Positions 33,521 through 45,415 of a DNA stretch of 64,000 nt are shown piece by piece. The stretch's first letter is position 1; each line of letters starts with the position of its first letter. The notes beneath the pieces were generated by a model. The model worked only from the letters and a program-made list of their open reading frames with translations. It searched no databases and was not told the origin of the DNA. Location of the stretch: NCBI GenBank assembly GCA_034509755.1, contig CM067541.1:23300001-23364000 (forward strand). Reading direction: 5' to 3'. Source of the stretch: Anisodus tanguticus. Its lineage: Eukaryota > Streptophyta > Magnoliopsida > Solanales > Solanaceae. Position numbers and translations under genes: made by a program.

Positions 33521-35111
33521 TCAATGATGCAACTCAAATAGACATGACAAATCTATATTAATACCTAAGTTGATGCCTTAGTTCTATTTTTAAACATGAA
33601 AAATTTGAGTCTTGCATATTGCGCACAAATTTGTAGCGCAATGCAAGTTTTTTAAAAAACAATTCGGGTAACGGATGTTAATGGAGGACGTTAACTCCTT
33701 TTTAATTGCACACAAAAAAATTGCATAAAACGTACTTTGATAACTTATTTTTTATGACGTGTTTTGATCATTTTTTACTTTTTGGGGGTTATTTAGGTTC
33801 CGGACTCCAATCAATTACTAGTGTCATAATTAAGTATGTTACTCTTTTAAGCAATTGGAGATCGGGCTACAAAAGGTAGTAACATAAGGAGTATACTATA
33901 TTTTTTAAAATTTGTGAGAAGAGAAGTGGAATAAGAAAATGATTTATTCACATAATTAATTTAAGCAGATATAGCTCTTGTCATGATTGTTGTGCATTAT
34001 TTGCTGACAGAAATTAGCAACTTAGTAATAATTGTTAGATTAAAGAGCATAATTAGGCACTATTTAGGAATATATGCAATGATTATCATTAGGACATATC
34101 AAACCTCAAACCTAGTCCTTTGTTCTGTTTTTTTTTAAACCCTTTTTCCTCCACGATGGGTCAGAAATGAAAAAAAATCGTTTATTTTTTCCTCAAAATT
34201 TAACAAAAGAGGAGAAGCAGCTAAACTAGGTTATACGTGGTGATCACTAAAGTACGTGGAGAGATGAATATGATCTCCTCACTCTTAAATTAAAGATTTC
34301 AGGTTTGAGTAAGAGGCAGAGTTAGAATTTAAAACTCGTTAGTCGAGATTTTAGTTCTTTAGAGTTAGTGGATTCTAAATTAAAAGTGGTGCATATTAAA
34401 TAATTTATTAAGACAAATACAAGATTTGAACAAAAAATATTAGATTCTGCCGAACTTGCTTCCTACATCTAGCACCGCCCTGGTTCGAACCCTAAATGGA
34501 AAAAGGGTCCGATCTGTGATAATATTATATTTTTTTTACAAGAGATCTTTATATTTACACATAAGAGATCTAAAAAGATTATTTTTTTCCCACAAAATTG
34601 TAAGAGTTGGAGACAGTTTCCTCCTTCTCCATTTAACGGACCTTACACGACAAAAAATAAAATTAATCCGGCCAATAAATTTCGAATAACTGATGATTAT
34701 AAAAAAAAGTTATAAATGGTGATGAAACATGCAACTGAAATTGTTACACTATACCTCAAATTGTGACATATTTGACCACTAGAGTATCTATGCAACATCA
34801 ATAAAGTGGTTCCCTATGCCAGATTTACCCCCTGCATTTTGGGTGAATTGGATGTTTATCATGATAATTTTATATTTTTTCATAAAAATAATTATTTTGT
34901 AAGTATTTTGAATTTCAATTGAACAACCTTGCTTGCAAGAAACTAAAATGGAACACGAGGAAGAGCAAAGAGGAAGAGTCAGAACAGTTGGTAAAAAAGG
35001 ACACCATTATGACTAAAGGCAACCGTCTTTTCCCACTTTTTGAGCTCTTCTCAATCCTTTATCTTGTGGGTCATTGAAGCCATATTGGAAGAAGCAATTT
35101 TCCTATAAGAT
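33521..35111. other. Intergenic DNA with a dispersed-repeat fragment
   Basis: No gene was recognised. The part at about 34300-34500 (GATTCTAAATTAAAAGTGGT, AATAATTTATTAAGACAAAT, CTAGCACCGCCCTGGTTCG) has the look of a common dispersed plant repeat. It includes GGTTCGAACCC, which resembles a tRNA B box, but I found no matching A box or target duplication. Confidence 0.4.
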
Positions 35112-35116
35112 AACCG

Positions 35117-35676
35117 TATGATTTATAATATGACACGTGAAGTGAGTCAGGATCACGTTAGCCTAAGGCACTACCGATTAGATACGCACGCTATCGGAAG
35201 CGACACAATCATGGCTGATACCGGTGATATAGAAGGTTGAGATCCGTTAGAATTGGAACGAACGACTGTTACTAAACCGGTCATACGTTTTCCAATGGTG
35301 CTTAAATGACATTTATTGAGATATTGATTGTCCAATTATTACAACATTCATTCTCTTGTATTGATGAGAGTATATTTCGTGGATTGTGTACCCGTGTAGC
35401 TCATGTATAAATATGACACATTATTCCATTGTAAATCATCACATTCTAGTTATTCCAAGATACTTGCTCATATTCTCTCGATTTATGTCTTACATACAAG
35501 TTATCGTAGCTTTGCCCAGAAGCTGTGACAAGGCTCAGGCTAATCATTACTTTATTTTGTCTTATTATTACTTATTTTCAGTATAATTCATCTAGAATTC
35601 CTATCTAACGTGTCACTTGAGATCCATGTGTCATTGACCACGTATACAAATTCAACTGTATGTTTTACGGGTAAAC
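35117..35676 (+). repeat. 5' LTR of the Tat-type element
   Basis: It begins TATGATTTATAATATGACAC and ends ACGGGTAAAC(A). CATGTATAAATATGACAC (near 35401) is a plausible TATA region. The exact end is ambiguous by one base, because the final A could belong to the LTR or to the target duplication. Confidence 0.85.
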
Positions 35677-35780
35677 AATTTGGCACCCACCGTGGGGCAT
35701 AGATAATTGTGGTGTCACAAGTGACCCTTTTACTAATCTAATTTTTTCTTTAAGTCTTATTCTTCGTTCAGCCCAGTCAG

Positions 35781-36963
35781 ATGACAAGAATAGGAGAAAG
35801 CAGTTGCAACATCGGGGACAATACAAACATTCTTGGGACGGATGGTTTGCCGATAGGAACCACAAGACCCGAAGACTTGATGTTTACAGACGGAGTCACA
35901 TCCGGAGATGGACAAACTCGACATGAGGATGTTCCCACTGATGAAACACATGGAGAAGTTATACAAAAAATCTTTAGGCACAGAACGCCGCAATGAGTGA
36001 GGAGTTGGAGCGTCTGAAGCGGTTTGAAGAGGAGTTCATGTCGAAAAATGTCGGCGGTACTCCAACAGGGAAATCGATGCCTCAACCGAATGCAAATGGA
36101 GAAATCGATAATGATCAAGGCAGATCAGGAAATGATGGTTCAGAGAGTGAAACTGCCCCTGAAAAATCATTTCAGAAAAAGGTCTTGAATTCATGAAGGA
36201 CATGACGAGCAAAGTTGATATCAATGCAGAGAAGGCGGAAAAAACCGCCCTGGAATTTCGGCGCTAGTTCAGCCAAATACTTGGGGCTCCTCTTGTTGTT
36301 GACGGTCCGGACGCAAAGAAATATATTTATTTAGCGTATAAGTTAGAGGTTGTGCTCGAACTAACCCCCAAAAGGTTCAAAATACCTTTTGTGTCCAAAT
36401 ATAATGAAACTACTGATCCCCAAAAGCATATCATGGCCTATACTACGACCGCGAAAGTAAATGATCTAAGAGAACACAAAATAGAATCAGTTCTGATCAA
36501 AAAGTCTGCTGAAACATTTGCTAAGGGAGCTTTGACATGGTATTCACAAATCCCTGAGCATTCAATCGGTTAGTTCGCTCAGCTCGCCGACATGTTCATA
36601 AAGGCGGATATCTTTCGCGTTGCGCAAGGAGAGACATAACTCCTTAGAGACTTTGTTACATGATTCCAGAAGGAGCGAATGTTATTACCAGTAATCCCGG
36701 ATGAATGGGTTGCGGAGGCTTTCACAAAAAATTTGAATCCGGCAAGTTCTGATGCCTCCCAAAAGCTCAAGAAAAATCTCTTGGAGTTTCAGGCGATAAC
36801 TTGGAAAGATGTGCACAACCGGTTTGAGTCCAAGATCTGTATTGATGATGATATGCTCAGATCTAAAGTCGGGAGTATCTTTGCAAAGCCTGATAAAGGA
36901 GCCAGAACTGACCGAAATTCCTCAAAAAACTATTACCAGCCTTATCCTACCTCCAGGAAGTAG
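35781..36963 (+). pseudogene. gag remnant of the Tat-type element
   Basis: The acidic N-terminal part is read in two frames (35781-35996, 35993-36196). The retrotransposon gag domain follows at 36352-36963 (YNETTDPQKHIMAY, AETFAKGALTWYSQIPEHSI, FQKERMLLP). Stops at about 36571, 36639 and 36660 interrupt it. No zinc knuckle is clear. Confidence 0.75.
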
Positions 36964-37032
36964 GGGTGGATAGGGTTTTCGCTCATTTGAAAAATCAAAT
37001 AAAAATGAGGTTCTAGACGAAACAATCAGGGA

Positions 37033-37676
37033 TTGGTGAATTCTGATAAAGGAAATTTATCTAACTCTAATAAGGGTACCAGGTACCCGAAGTTATCCGA
37101 ATACAACTTCAGTATAGATGAAGAGCAAATGGTGGCGGTGCAGAGAACACATCCGACGTCCCGACCACCGAAATCACTGCAATCAGATCTTAGCAAAAGA
37201 GACCAGTCAGTTTGGTGTGATTTCCACGGCAAACATGGGCATAAAACTACAGACATCTATGAGAAGAGGTGGCAGGAATGCTAAACATGGGCCATCTCTG
37301 AGAATATTTGACTGAGAGAGCTCACAATAATTATGAGCAGGGACCTCCCGACGAAGGTAAACCAAATTCGATTGCACTACCTCATGTTATAAATATGATC
37401 TATGATGGATCGATGATTGCCGCTACATATTTCGCTGTGGCTAAGATGACAAAAATCTCTGTAACTCGGGAGAAAAGATTCCAGGATATACCTGACAAAC
37501 ATACTATCACGTTCACGAAAGAAGATGATGTCGATGTTATCTTCCCGAACAATAATGCACTGGTAGTCACAGTACCTATTGATTGCTTCCAGGTGAAGAG
37601 AGTCGTAATTGATCCCCGGAGCTCAACTAACATAATTCGGCTGAAGGTGGTGAATGAAATGACGCAGACAAGATAG
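37033..37676 (+). pseudogene. Protease region remnant of the Tat-type element
   Basis: The segment WCDFHGKHGHKTTD (about 37210) is the zinc-knuckle-like Cys/His block seen before protease in this lineage. Next come DIPDKHTITFTKEDD and VKRVVIDPRSSTNII (about 37590). The family's VDPGSS active-site motif is altered to IDPRSS, so Gly is replaced by Arg and the enzyme would be inactive. Confidence 0.7.
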
Positions 37677-38279
37677 TTCTGGCTGCTAGAACTCTTTCAA
37701 GCTTCAATATGTCAAGTGAATTCACAAAGGGGAAGTAGATCTATCGATGGACGCGATGATAGTTATTAAGTTAATAAAATTTTACGTCCTCGATGGGGAC
37801 ATGAGGTATAATGCAATATTTGGAAGACCGTGAATACATGATATAAAGGCAGTTCCATCAACACTGTATTTGTTGGTGAAATTCCCTACACCGGATGGGA
37901 TTCAGCAAATCCGAGGTGAACAACCCGCTACAAGGAAAATGTACGCCATGGAGGAATAAGAGGAGGCGACAGACCCCAAATAGCAATTAAAGAAAGTGAA
38001 ACCGGTACCAGAAGATATTCACCAGGTTCTACCGGTAGAAACAGAATCAACCTATCCGGAGGAGGAGTTTTCGGATCGGTACCAAGTACCCAGATATTTT
38101 CAGGTACCGGATGAATCAGATGCCACCAAGTCCACTGTAGAGGAACTGGAGCAGATTGCACTACAAACCCCCGATAAAAAGGTATACCTGGGCACCGAGT
38201 TAACCCCGGGGGCTCATGGATTTGATTCTTAAATATCTTATGTCTAACGTTGATTGTTTTGCATGGTCTCATGAAAATA

Positions 38280-38940
38280 TGATAGATATTCCTCCAGAAG
38301 TCATAAATCTAAGTTGGGCCTGGATCTCAGTTTCCCTCTGATAGGCAGAAAAAATGGTTGATTGTCAAACTCCGCAACAAATTTATTAAAGAAGAGATAG
38401 CTAAATTACTTAATATAGGGTCAATTCGAGAAGTAAAATATCTGGACTGGTTAGCAAATATAGTCGTAGTACTTAAAAAGGGAAACAAATTTAGAATGTG
38501 CATTGATTATAAGGATTTGAATAAAGTGTGTCCTAAAGACTCTTTTCCGCTACCAAACATAGATCAGATGATCGATGTTACGGCCGAACACGAGATCATG
38601 AGTTTTCTCGATGTGTACTCCGGGTATAACCAAATAAGGATACACCCGGATGACCAAGAAAAAACATCTTTTTAATTATCTTTCGGTACTTATTATTATA
38701 ATGTTATGCCTTTTGGACTAAAAAATGTCGGGGCCACGTATCAAAGGTTAGTAAATAAAATGTTTGAAAAACAAAGAGGAAAACAATGGAAGTATATATA
38801 GACGATATGCTTGTAAAGAGTCTTCGTACAGAAGACCATTTAAGTCAATTGTAGGAAACCTTTGAGGTGTTGAGAAAATACAATATGAAGCTAAACCCCG
38901 AGAAATGTGCTTTCGGGGTGGCTCCGGAAAGTTTTTAGGT
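38280..38940 (+). pseudogene. Reverse transcriptase remnant of the Tat-type element
   Basis: Clear gypsy RT motifs: VVLKKGNKFRMCIDYKDLNK, CPKDSFPLPNIDQMID, FLDVYSGYNQIRIHPDDQEK (38358-38675). The catalytic VYIDDMLVKS follows near 38793 and NPEKCAFGV near 38895. A stop at 38673 and frameshifts near 38760 and 38935 break it. Confidence 0.88.
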
Positions 38941-39109
38941 TTCTTGGTTTCTCAGAGAGAGATCGAGATAAATCCTGATAAAATAAAGGCTATCGAAGAT
39001 ATACCCAACACACTTGAAGATGTGAAAGCAGTACAATGGTTGACCGGATGAGTGGCGACCTTGAGCAAGTTTATCTCCCGGTCGTCAGAAAAAATGCCAT
39101 AGGTTCTTT

Positions 39110-40080
39110 TCATTTTTGAAGAAGAAGAAGGACTATGTTTGGACACCCGAATTCCATCAAGTCTTACGAGACCCAAAAACTTACTTATGCAGCCCTCTGC
39201 TCAGGTCAAAGCCTAAAGACGGAGAACAACTATTGATATATTTGGCGATCTCAGAGGTAGCGGTAAGTGCAGTGCTGGTACGAAAAGAAAAAAGTACATA
39301 ATTTCCTATCTATTACGTAAGTAGAGTAATATTAGGGGCCGAAAATCGGTACCTATTACTCGAAAGACTGGCTTTTGCCTTTGTAATGTCATCGTGAAAG
39401 CTTTGACCGTATTTTCAATGCCACCTAATTGTCGTAGTTACTATATTTTCTCTTAAAATGTGTTACATAAGCCAGAGCTTTCCGGGCGCTTGGCTAAATG
39501 GACGATAAAACTAAGTGAATTTGACATTGAATATCGACCCCGAACCGTGATAAAGTCGCAAGTTCTTGTAGATTTTGTGGTCGATTTCAGTCCAAGAGTA
39601 ACCCCCCAGCGGAATAGGAGGCTATCTTAGTCTCGGAGACTGCCCCCGGGATCTGGACACTTTATACATATGGTGTCTCCATTGTCAAAGAGATCGGTCT
39701 AGGAGTGGTATTGTGAACTCCCATCGGTGAAACTTTAAGGCAAGCAATACACAACCCTCTATTGACTAACAATGAAGAATATTATGAGGCTTTAGTTGCA
39801 GGTTTAGAATGGGCCCGAGGATTAGGCTCACAAATCATTAAAGTCAAGTGTGGCTCACTGCTGGTATGAACCAAATCCATGAAGTGTTCGAAGCCAAATA
39901 AGAACGTATGTCAAGATATCTTGAAAAGGCCTTGAAGTTTTTGTCTCGTTTCCAAGAATGGACGGTGGTGCATACACCCTAGAAAGAAAACATAGAGGCA
40001 GATGCACTCACAAACTTAGGCTCCAGCATGGAGGCCAAAGCTTCTAAACTGAGTCGGTTATTCTTTTGTTGCATTCGGCC
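39110..40080 (+). pseudogene. Two RNase H-like domains of the Tat-type element
   Basis: The gypsy-type RNase H comes first (FEEEEGLCLDTRI-type context; LLIYLAISEVAVSAVLVRKE near 39230). About 400 bp later a cellular-type RNase H is seen: WTLYTYGVSIVKEIGLGVVL (about 39655-39715) and NNEEYYEALVAGLEWARGLG (about 39768). The first catalytic Asp of the second domain (expected VDG) is replaced by TYG. A second domain of this type is reported for the Tat lineage. Confidence 0.65.
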
Positions 40081-40140
40081 TCGGATCCCATGAGATACGA
40101 TGAGATAAATTTAACTAGCCAAACTTGGGACTAGAGAAAT

Positions 40141-41420
40141 AAATACTTGGACTATCTTGTACACAGAAAGCTTCCGGAGGACCCGAAAACATCTAGAGCT
40201 CTGAGGACTAAAGCTGCCCGGTATTGTATTATAGATGAAAAACTTTATCGTGGGTGTTTTTATAATATCCTAGCTTGGTGCATGGGCCTCGACGAAGCTG
40301 ATTATATGATGAGGGAAGTCCATAAAGGTATTTGTGAAAACCATTCGGGAGCGGAATTCTTAATGAGGAAGCTTATGGGAGCCGATTATTATTGGCTCCG
40401 GATAAAAAAAGATAAAAAAAACATTTGTAAAAAATGCGATAAGTGTCAGCGCCATGCACAGTTGTTACATCGAACGGGAGAAGAACTGCATTCGGTGGTA
40501 TTCCTGTGGCCGTTCAATGAAGTGGGAGATGGACATTATCGGACCCTTGCCAGCGGCACCATGACATGTATGTTAGAATATATTTATGACTAATTATTTC
40601 TCTAAGTGCGTTGAAGCTGCAACTTATACAAAGATACATGAGAAAAAGGTAAAAGACTTTATTTGGAAACACATTATTTGTCGTTTTGGCATCCCTTTAA
40701 TAAGCTATTCGCAACAATCAGATTTTCGGCGAGGTATAATTAAACGAAGGGGATATCTTGTGATAATGGCCAAAATTTTATCGGAGCCAAAATCACGGAG
40801 TTCCTAAATGGCTTGAACATCAAGCAGATCACATCTACTCCTTATTACCCCAGCGCAAATTGCCAAGCTGAGTCAATAAACAAGACTATAATCCAGAATT
40901 TGAAGAAGAAACTGGAAGTTGCTAAGAGAAACTGACTGTCTATGATGCTGGAGATATTATGAGCATATCGAACCACGACAAAAACGAGTATCAGAGAAAC
41001 TCTTTTTCCTCTTATTTACGGTGTAGAGGCCTTGACTCCGGTAGAAGCGGGAACTCCCAGCTTGAGATATCTCCGGGTTGATAATAAATCAAATGCAGAG
41101 TCAATGTTCGTGCATTCAAATATGCTCGAAGAACGTCGAGATTTGACATATGTCCGGATGGTAGCTCAAAAGCAAAAAATGGAACGTTACTACAACTGAC
41201 AAACAAAACTCTGACACTTCAAACTCAAGGACTTGGTGCTCCGGAAGGTAAACCAGAGTACCCGAGAGCGAAACACAGAAAAACTAGGTGCAAAATGGGA
41301 AGGACCGTACACGGTCACTGGCATCGCCGGTAAATGAGCTTATCAACTCACAGATCAATAAGGAAACAAACTTCCTAGTAATTAGAATGTTAGTCATTTG
41401 AAGAAGTATTACGTGTAGTA
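40141..41420 (+). pseudogene. Integrase remnant of the Tat-type element
   Basis: The HHCC zinc end is visible in 40147-40593 (VHKGICENHSG ... CKKCDKCQRHA). The core then gives TNYFSKCVEAATYTKIHEKK (40586-40650) and a Pro-Tyr-Tyr-Pro block near 40845. The C-terminal end reads NVSHLKKYYV near 41385. Frameshifts at about 40590 and 40730 and several stops disrupt it. Confidence 0.8.
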
Positions 41421-41429
41421 GGATTGAAC

Positions 41430-42420
41430 ATGCGCTGCACTCTTTTCCCCTTCGTCTGATTTTTGTCCCAATTGGGTTTTTCCGGCAAGGCTTTTAATGA
41501 GGCAACATCACAAAATAAGTGTGTTAGTTATCTTACTATCGTAGAGAGATATCCAGTATCTGAGTCTTCATAGCATGGACTCCCAAATACCTGAGGGCCA
41601 TATACACCCGAAATTCGAAATGGAGTGATTCAGAATAGAGTGAAGAAAATTTTATAATTATTAACGCTTCGAAGTAAAGCGCCCGATACTAAGGACTGCC
41701 TGGATATTCAAATTATATGTAATTGTATTGACCACACTGGATGTCAGTCGAATTATTCTTACACTTGTCTTCACATTTGTAAGTCAAAGTAATCAATAAA
41801 AATTTCCTTTTATGGTTAATAAATTTTTGCCATCACTTGCTTAAAACGTATGTTATTATCTTAAACATATCAAAAAATTTGTGCCATAATGAACATAAGA
41901 CATCCTCTTCTACAACACCATTAAAAATAAGGGCCCTCTCATATTAAAACCTTAGCAAAAAAGTTAAGGCTCCGGATACAAGAAGTACCGAGGTTTTTAA
42001 GTTGATCGGAACCAAGTTAAGTCCGAAATTAACTTTAAAGGCCATGAGAAGTCCTAATTAAAGATGAAAATAAAAATACATCTTTTGAACTAAATTAAGA
42101 TTATCGGAAATTTTTTAAAACTTCTAAAATTTAGCCTATTCCGGTAAAATGAACCTCAAAGTTAGGTTCTAGTTCATAAAGCAAAGTAATAAAGTTTGTA
42201 ACTAATGCTTGGTTGTGGAAATAAATAAAGAATGAAAACATTACACAAATTTGCAAAGCAAAGAGAAAAGTTCTTCATTCATATTTTTTCCGGACCAAAA
42301 TAGATCCGGTTACAAAAGGTACTAATCAGGCCCAAAAATGACCCGATAATAAAAACTAAAACTGAAAATAAACCCGAGAAAAAGATCATGGCCTGTCTGC
42401 TTCATAGTCCGTCGGGAGTG
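41430..42420. other. Non-coding region after integrase
   Basis: No reading frame stands out. It has the AT-rich look of a retroelement spacer and leads into the antisense accessory ORF region. Confidence 0.4.
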
Positions 42421-42422
42421 TT

Positions 42423-42857
42423 TCAAGTGTTGCCAACAAAAGCAAGAAGGTCAAATATATCAGTTAGGGGGGGGGGGTTCATCATCATCACTAGCCTCTC
42501 CACCAACTTTTGCATCTGAATCCTTTCAATCTCCTCGTAGAGTTTCCAACGATAACTCAGCATCGCGAAGGACAATTTCTGCGTCCAGGAGTTCAGAAAG
42601 AATATCAATCCCCATCTTGTTGGCCTCTTTAAGGGTGTTCACACGACTCTTTAGGATAGCCAAGTCCCTCCGAAGCTTTCATCTTTGGCATTTAGGATGA
42701 AGCTTGTGTATTGTGTGCTCGAGGCATGCAACTGTCCTTGGGCTTCCGCTAAATCGGTTACTAACCTTGATGTCCTCTCTTGAAAGGTCACGTAAGTGGT
42801 GGTTAAGGCCTGAAGGAAATTCTCTTGTACCCGAAGAGAGTTAACAACATCCTGCAA
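42423..42857 (-). pseudogene. Downstream exon-like part of the antisense ORF (coiled-coil)
   Basis: Minus-strand frames at 42651-42857 (VQENFLQALTTTYVTFQERT, LVTDLAEAQGQLH) and 42423-42608 (YEEIERIQMQKLVERLV) are rich in Leu, Glu and Gln with helical spacing. This suits the coiled-coil C-terminal part seen in accessory proteins of this type. They are probably joined by splicing or have decayed; no firm junction is visible. A G9 tract at about 42471 lies in this stretch. Confidence 0.4.
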
Positions 42858-43737
42858 ATGAAGCTGGAGGGAGGCCTGAAGAGAGCTTGAGTCTCTAAGA
42901 TCAGTTCTGAGGTCTTTGACTTCTGCCCTGAGGTGCTGAATTTATTCCTTCAATCTCTTTTCTTCAGGGGAAGGGCCCATCGCTTTATCTAAATTCACAG
43001 TGGAGAGAGCAGAGGCATGACCATGAATGCAAGGATTGCGACCGGTAAAGAAGAGTGAGTTTGTAAAGAACAATTAAAATGAAGGAGTATTATACATGTA
43101 TAAATAAATCTGCAAGATGTGCAAGGGAAGTCTCGAGGGTAGCACATGGATATTTCCGGAGGGAAGAAGCAGATGTTCCGACCTAAGTTTCAGAAGTAGG
43201 GATTGAGCTGTGCTTAGAAGGATCCTCAGGGGGAACGGGTGTTTTCACCTCCGAAGCATCCTGCCGGGGACTACCTGGGCCGGTGGTTTCATTGGTTACC
43301 TTCTCCTCACCATCAATCTGAATAACACCCATTTTATCCTCCGCCTGCAGCTCTTTCCTGTACTCCGTGAGTCAGTGGCAGTTTCTCACACAAAAACCAA
43401 TTCTCACTGGGGTCTCGGGAGTCTCATCTCAATCTTTTCACTTCCGATTGCTAGAAGTAGATCGGAGGATGTTCGACAAAGCAGCTGCATGAGATGACAC
43501 TTTTTGGACTGCAGACTTTCATACCGGGAGCCCTGCGATTGGAGAAAGATGTTGAAAAAGAGTCCCGAGAAATCGGGATGAAACACGTATAAAAGAAAGA
43601 GTTGGGGTTAATGTTTACTGTGTTATTTTTCCTTCCACCACTTGTAGGTAATACTCTTCCTGACATGGTGATGTTGGGGGAGGCATGAAGAAGACTTATC
43701 GCCCACTAAAAAATCCCTTCAATCAGTTGCGGCTCAA

Positions 43738-44526
43738 CTAAAATGGTTGAAAAGTTATAACACTTGTATTAGAAAGAAATTTTCCTTTATTTGAAAAACC
43801 AAGCAAATAAGTTTGTAGGGAAAAAAAATACTCACGGAAAGAATTCCACTCTTCCGGGAAAGGATCTGAAGAGGGTTGATGGATTTGGTTGGTCTTGATT
43901 AAAATAAAGCAGGTCAACCAACCTCGGTCAAAGTCATCCTCCGCATTAATAAGGCTGTGAATTTTCCGGAGGTATAGATAAATAATTCCACCTCGAAAAA
44001 TCCTAGGGTAATAGAGGAGGAAAAGCTGATCGATAGTGAATGGAGCATTGACATCGTTGGTTAACATCTGAATGCAGTAGACTAATCTTCAAATTTGCGG
44101 AGAAACTTGGCCTAAGAAAATCCTACATCGGCGGCAGATTTCCTCGATAATCTTTAGAATGGGGAGTTTAAAATCAATGGTGAATGGATAAATATATGTC
44201 ATGGAAAACCCTTCAATGTGACAATGTACTCGGTTGACATGCTCGACTGTTCTGATAACTATGTCAGAGGAAAAACCACAATACTCTATGACGTTGGGAA
44301 GAACCTTGACTGCTATTTTAGATTTAAATTTCTCGACATGTTCGTAGTTGTTTTGAACGCGGAGATTTCCTGAGAAGCCAAAGCCCGGAGGAAGAATTTC
44401 GGCAGAAGTTGAGTGTAAGTCGATTCTTTGAGTTGTAAGAGAAATGGGTTCCTTCCCATGGTAGCGACTTGAATAGTTGTCATTGCCCTCAGAGGAGTGA
44501 GAAGGAGAAGATTTGGTAGAGGACAT
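43738..44526 (-). pseudogene. Antisense accessory ORF (gypsy-type putative transposase domain)
   Basis: The ATG at 44526 (MSSTKSSPSHSSEGND) opens a minus-strand frame of 262 codons to 43738. It has a single internal TGA near 44089 at a position likely to have been Trp, and the phase is unchanged across it. The content resembles the plant domain called Transposase_28 or putative gypsy-type transposon domain: YIYPFTIDFKLPILKIIEEI, LFLLYYPRIFRGG, LYLRKIHSLINAEDDF. Such ORFs, antisense and between integrase and the 3' LTR, have been described in Tat-lineage elements. Its role is unknown. That it keeps phase over almost its whole length, while gag-pol is ruined, is notable. Confidence 0.65.
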
Positions 44527-44846
44527 TGTTGAAAACGTTTTTAAAAATGAAGGAAGATTTGACCTCTATTTATGGTAAAAACATATAACGTTTTAGAGGT
44601 GAAAAGACGTGCACCATCATTGCTGCAGTTCACATCGATCATAGCGATGGTTCGGTTGACGTCGTTTCAGAAGCATTGAATGGATGTGATGTTTGACAAG
44701 CTTTGTAATCATTACGATTCAAATTTCCCGTCGGAGTATTACATTTATTCGGTTGGAAGTTCAAATTCACTTCCCGAGTACACGATAGTTACACCCGGAA
44801 AGTGCGTAAACTATCTGTATAAGGTAAATTCCGTATACGATAGTTG

Positions 44847-45410
44847 TACGAGTTATAGTATGACACATGGAGCACGATGCCGAGTCAGGACCACATGAGC
44901 CTAAGGCACTATCGATTAAATACGCGCGGTACTGGGAGCGACACAAGCATGGCTGGTACCGGTAATACAGAAGGTTGAGAGCCGTTTGAATTGCAACGGA
45001 CGGTCTTTACTAAAATCGGTTATACGTCTTCCAATGGTGCTTAAATGACATTTATTGAGATGTTGATTGTCCAATTATTACAACATTCATTCTTTTGTAT
45101 TAATGAGAGCATATTTCGTGGGTTGTGTACCCGTGTAGCTCATGTATAAATATGACACATTATTCTGTTGTAAATCATCACATTCTAGTTATTACAAGAT
45201 ACTTGATCATATTCTCTCGATTTATGTGCTTACATACAAGTTATCGTAGCTTTGCCCAGAAGCTGTCACAAGTCTCAGGATAATCATTACTTTATTTTAT
45301 CTTATTATTACTTATTTTCAGTATAATTCATCTAGAATTTCTATCTAACGTGTCACTTGAGATCCACGTGTCCATGTATATACATTCAACTGTACCGTTT
45401 TAGGGTAAAC
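44847..45410 (+). repeat. 3' LTR of the Tat-type element
   Basis: It begins TACGAGTTATAGTATGACAC and ends TAGGGTAAAC(A). It differs from the 5' LTR by scattered substitutions and a small insertion near its start (GGAGCACGATGCC). Confidence 0.85.
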
Positions 45411-45415
45411 AACCG

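Larger units (their letters stand above)
35117..45410 (+). mobile_element. Ty3/gypsy retrotransposon, Tat-type, degenerate
   Basis: The LTRs are at 35117-35676 and 44847-45410, with target duplication AACCG (35112-35116 and 45411-45415). The order gag, protease, RT, RNase H, integrase is that of Ty3/gypsy. A second RNase H-like domain after the first, and a long region with an antisense ORF between integrase and the 3' LTR, are hallmarks described for the Tat lineage. A primer-binding-site-like TGGCACCCACCGTGGGGC begins at 35681. Many stops and frameshifts show it is long dead. The DNA just before the 3' LTR is not purine-rich, which is odd. Confidence 0.9.

Noticed and set aside
34470..34500. 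tRNA gene or SINE B box (GGTTCGAACCC)
   Set aside because: No matching A box, cloverleaf or flanking repeats.
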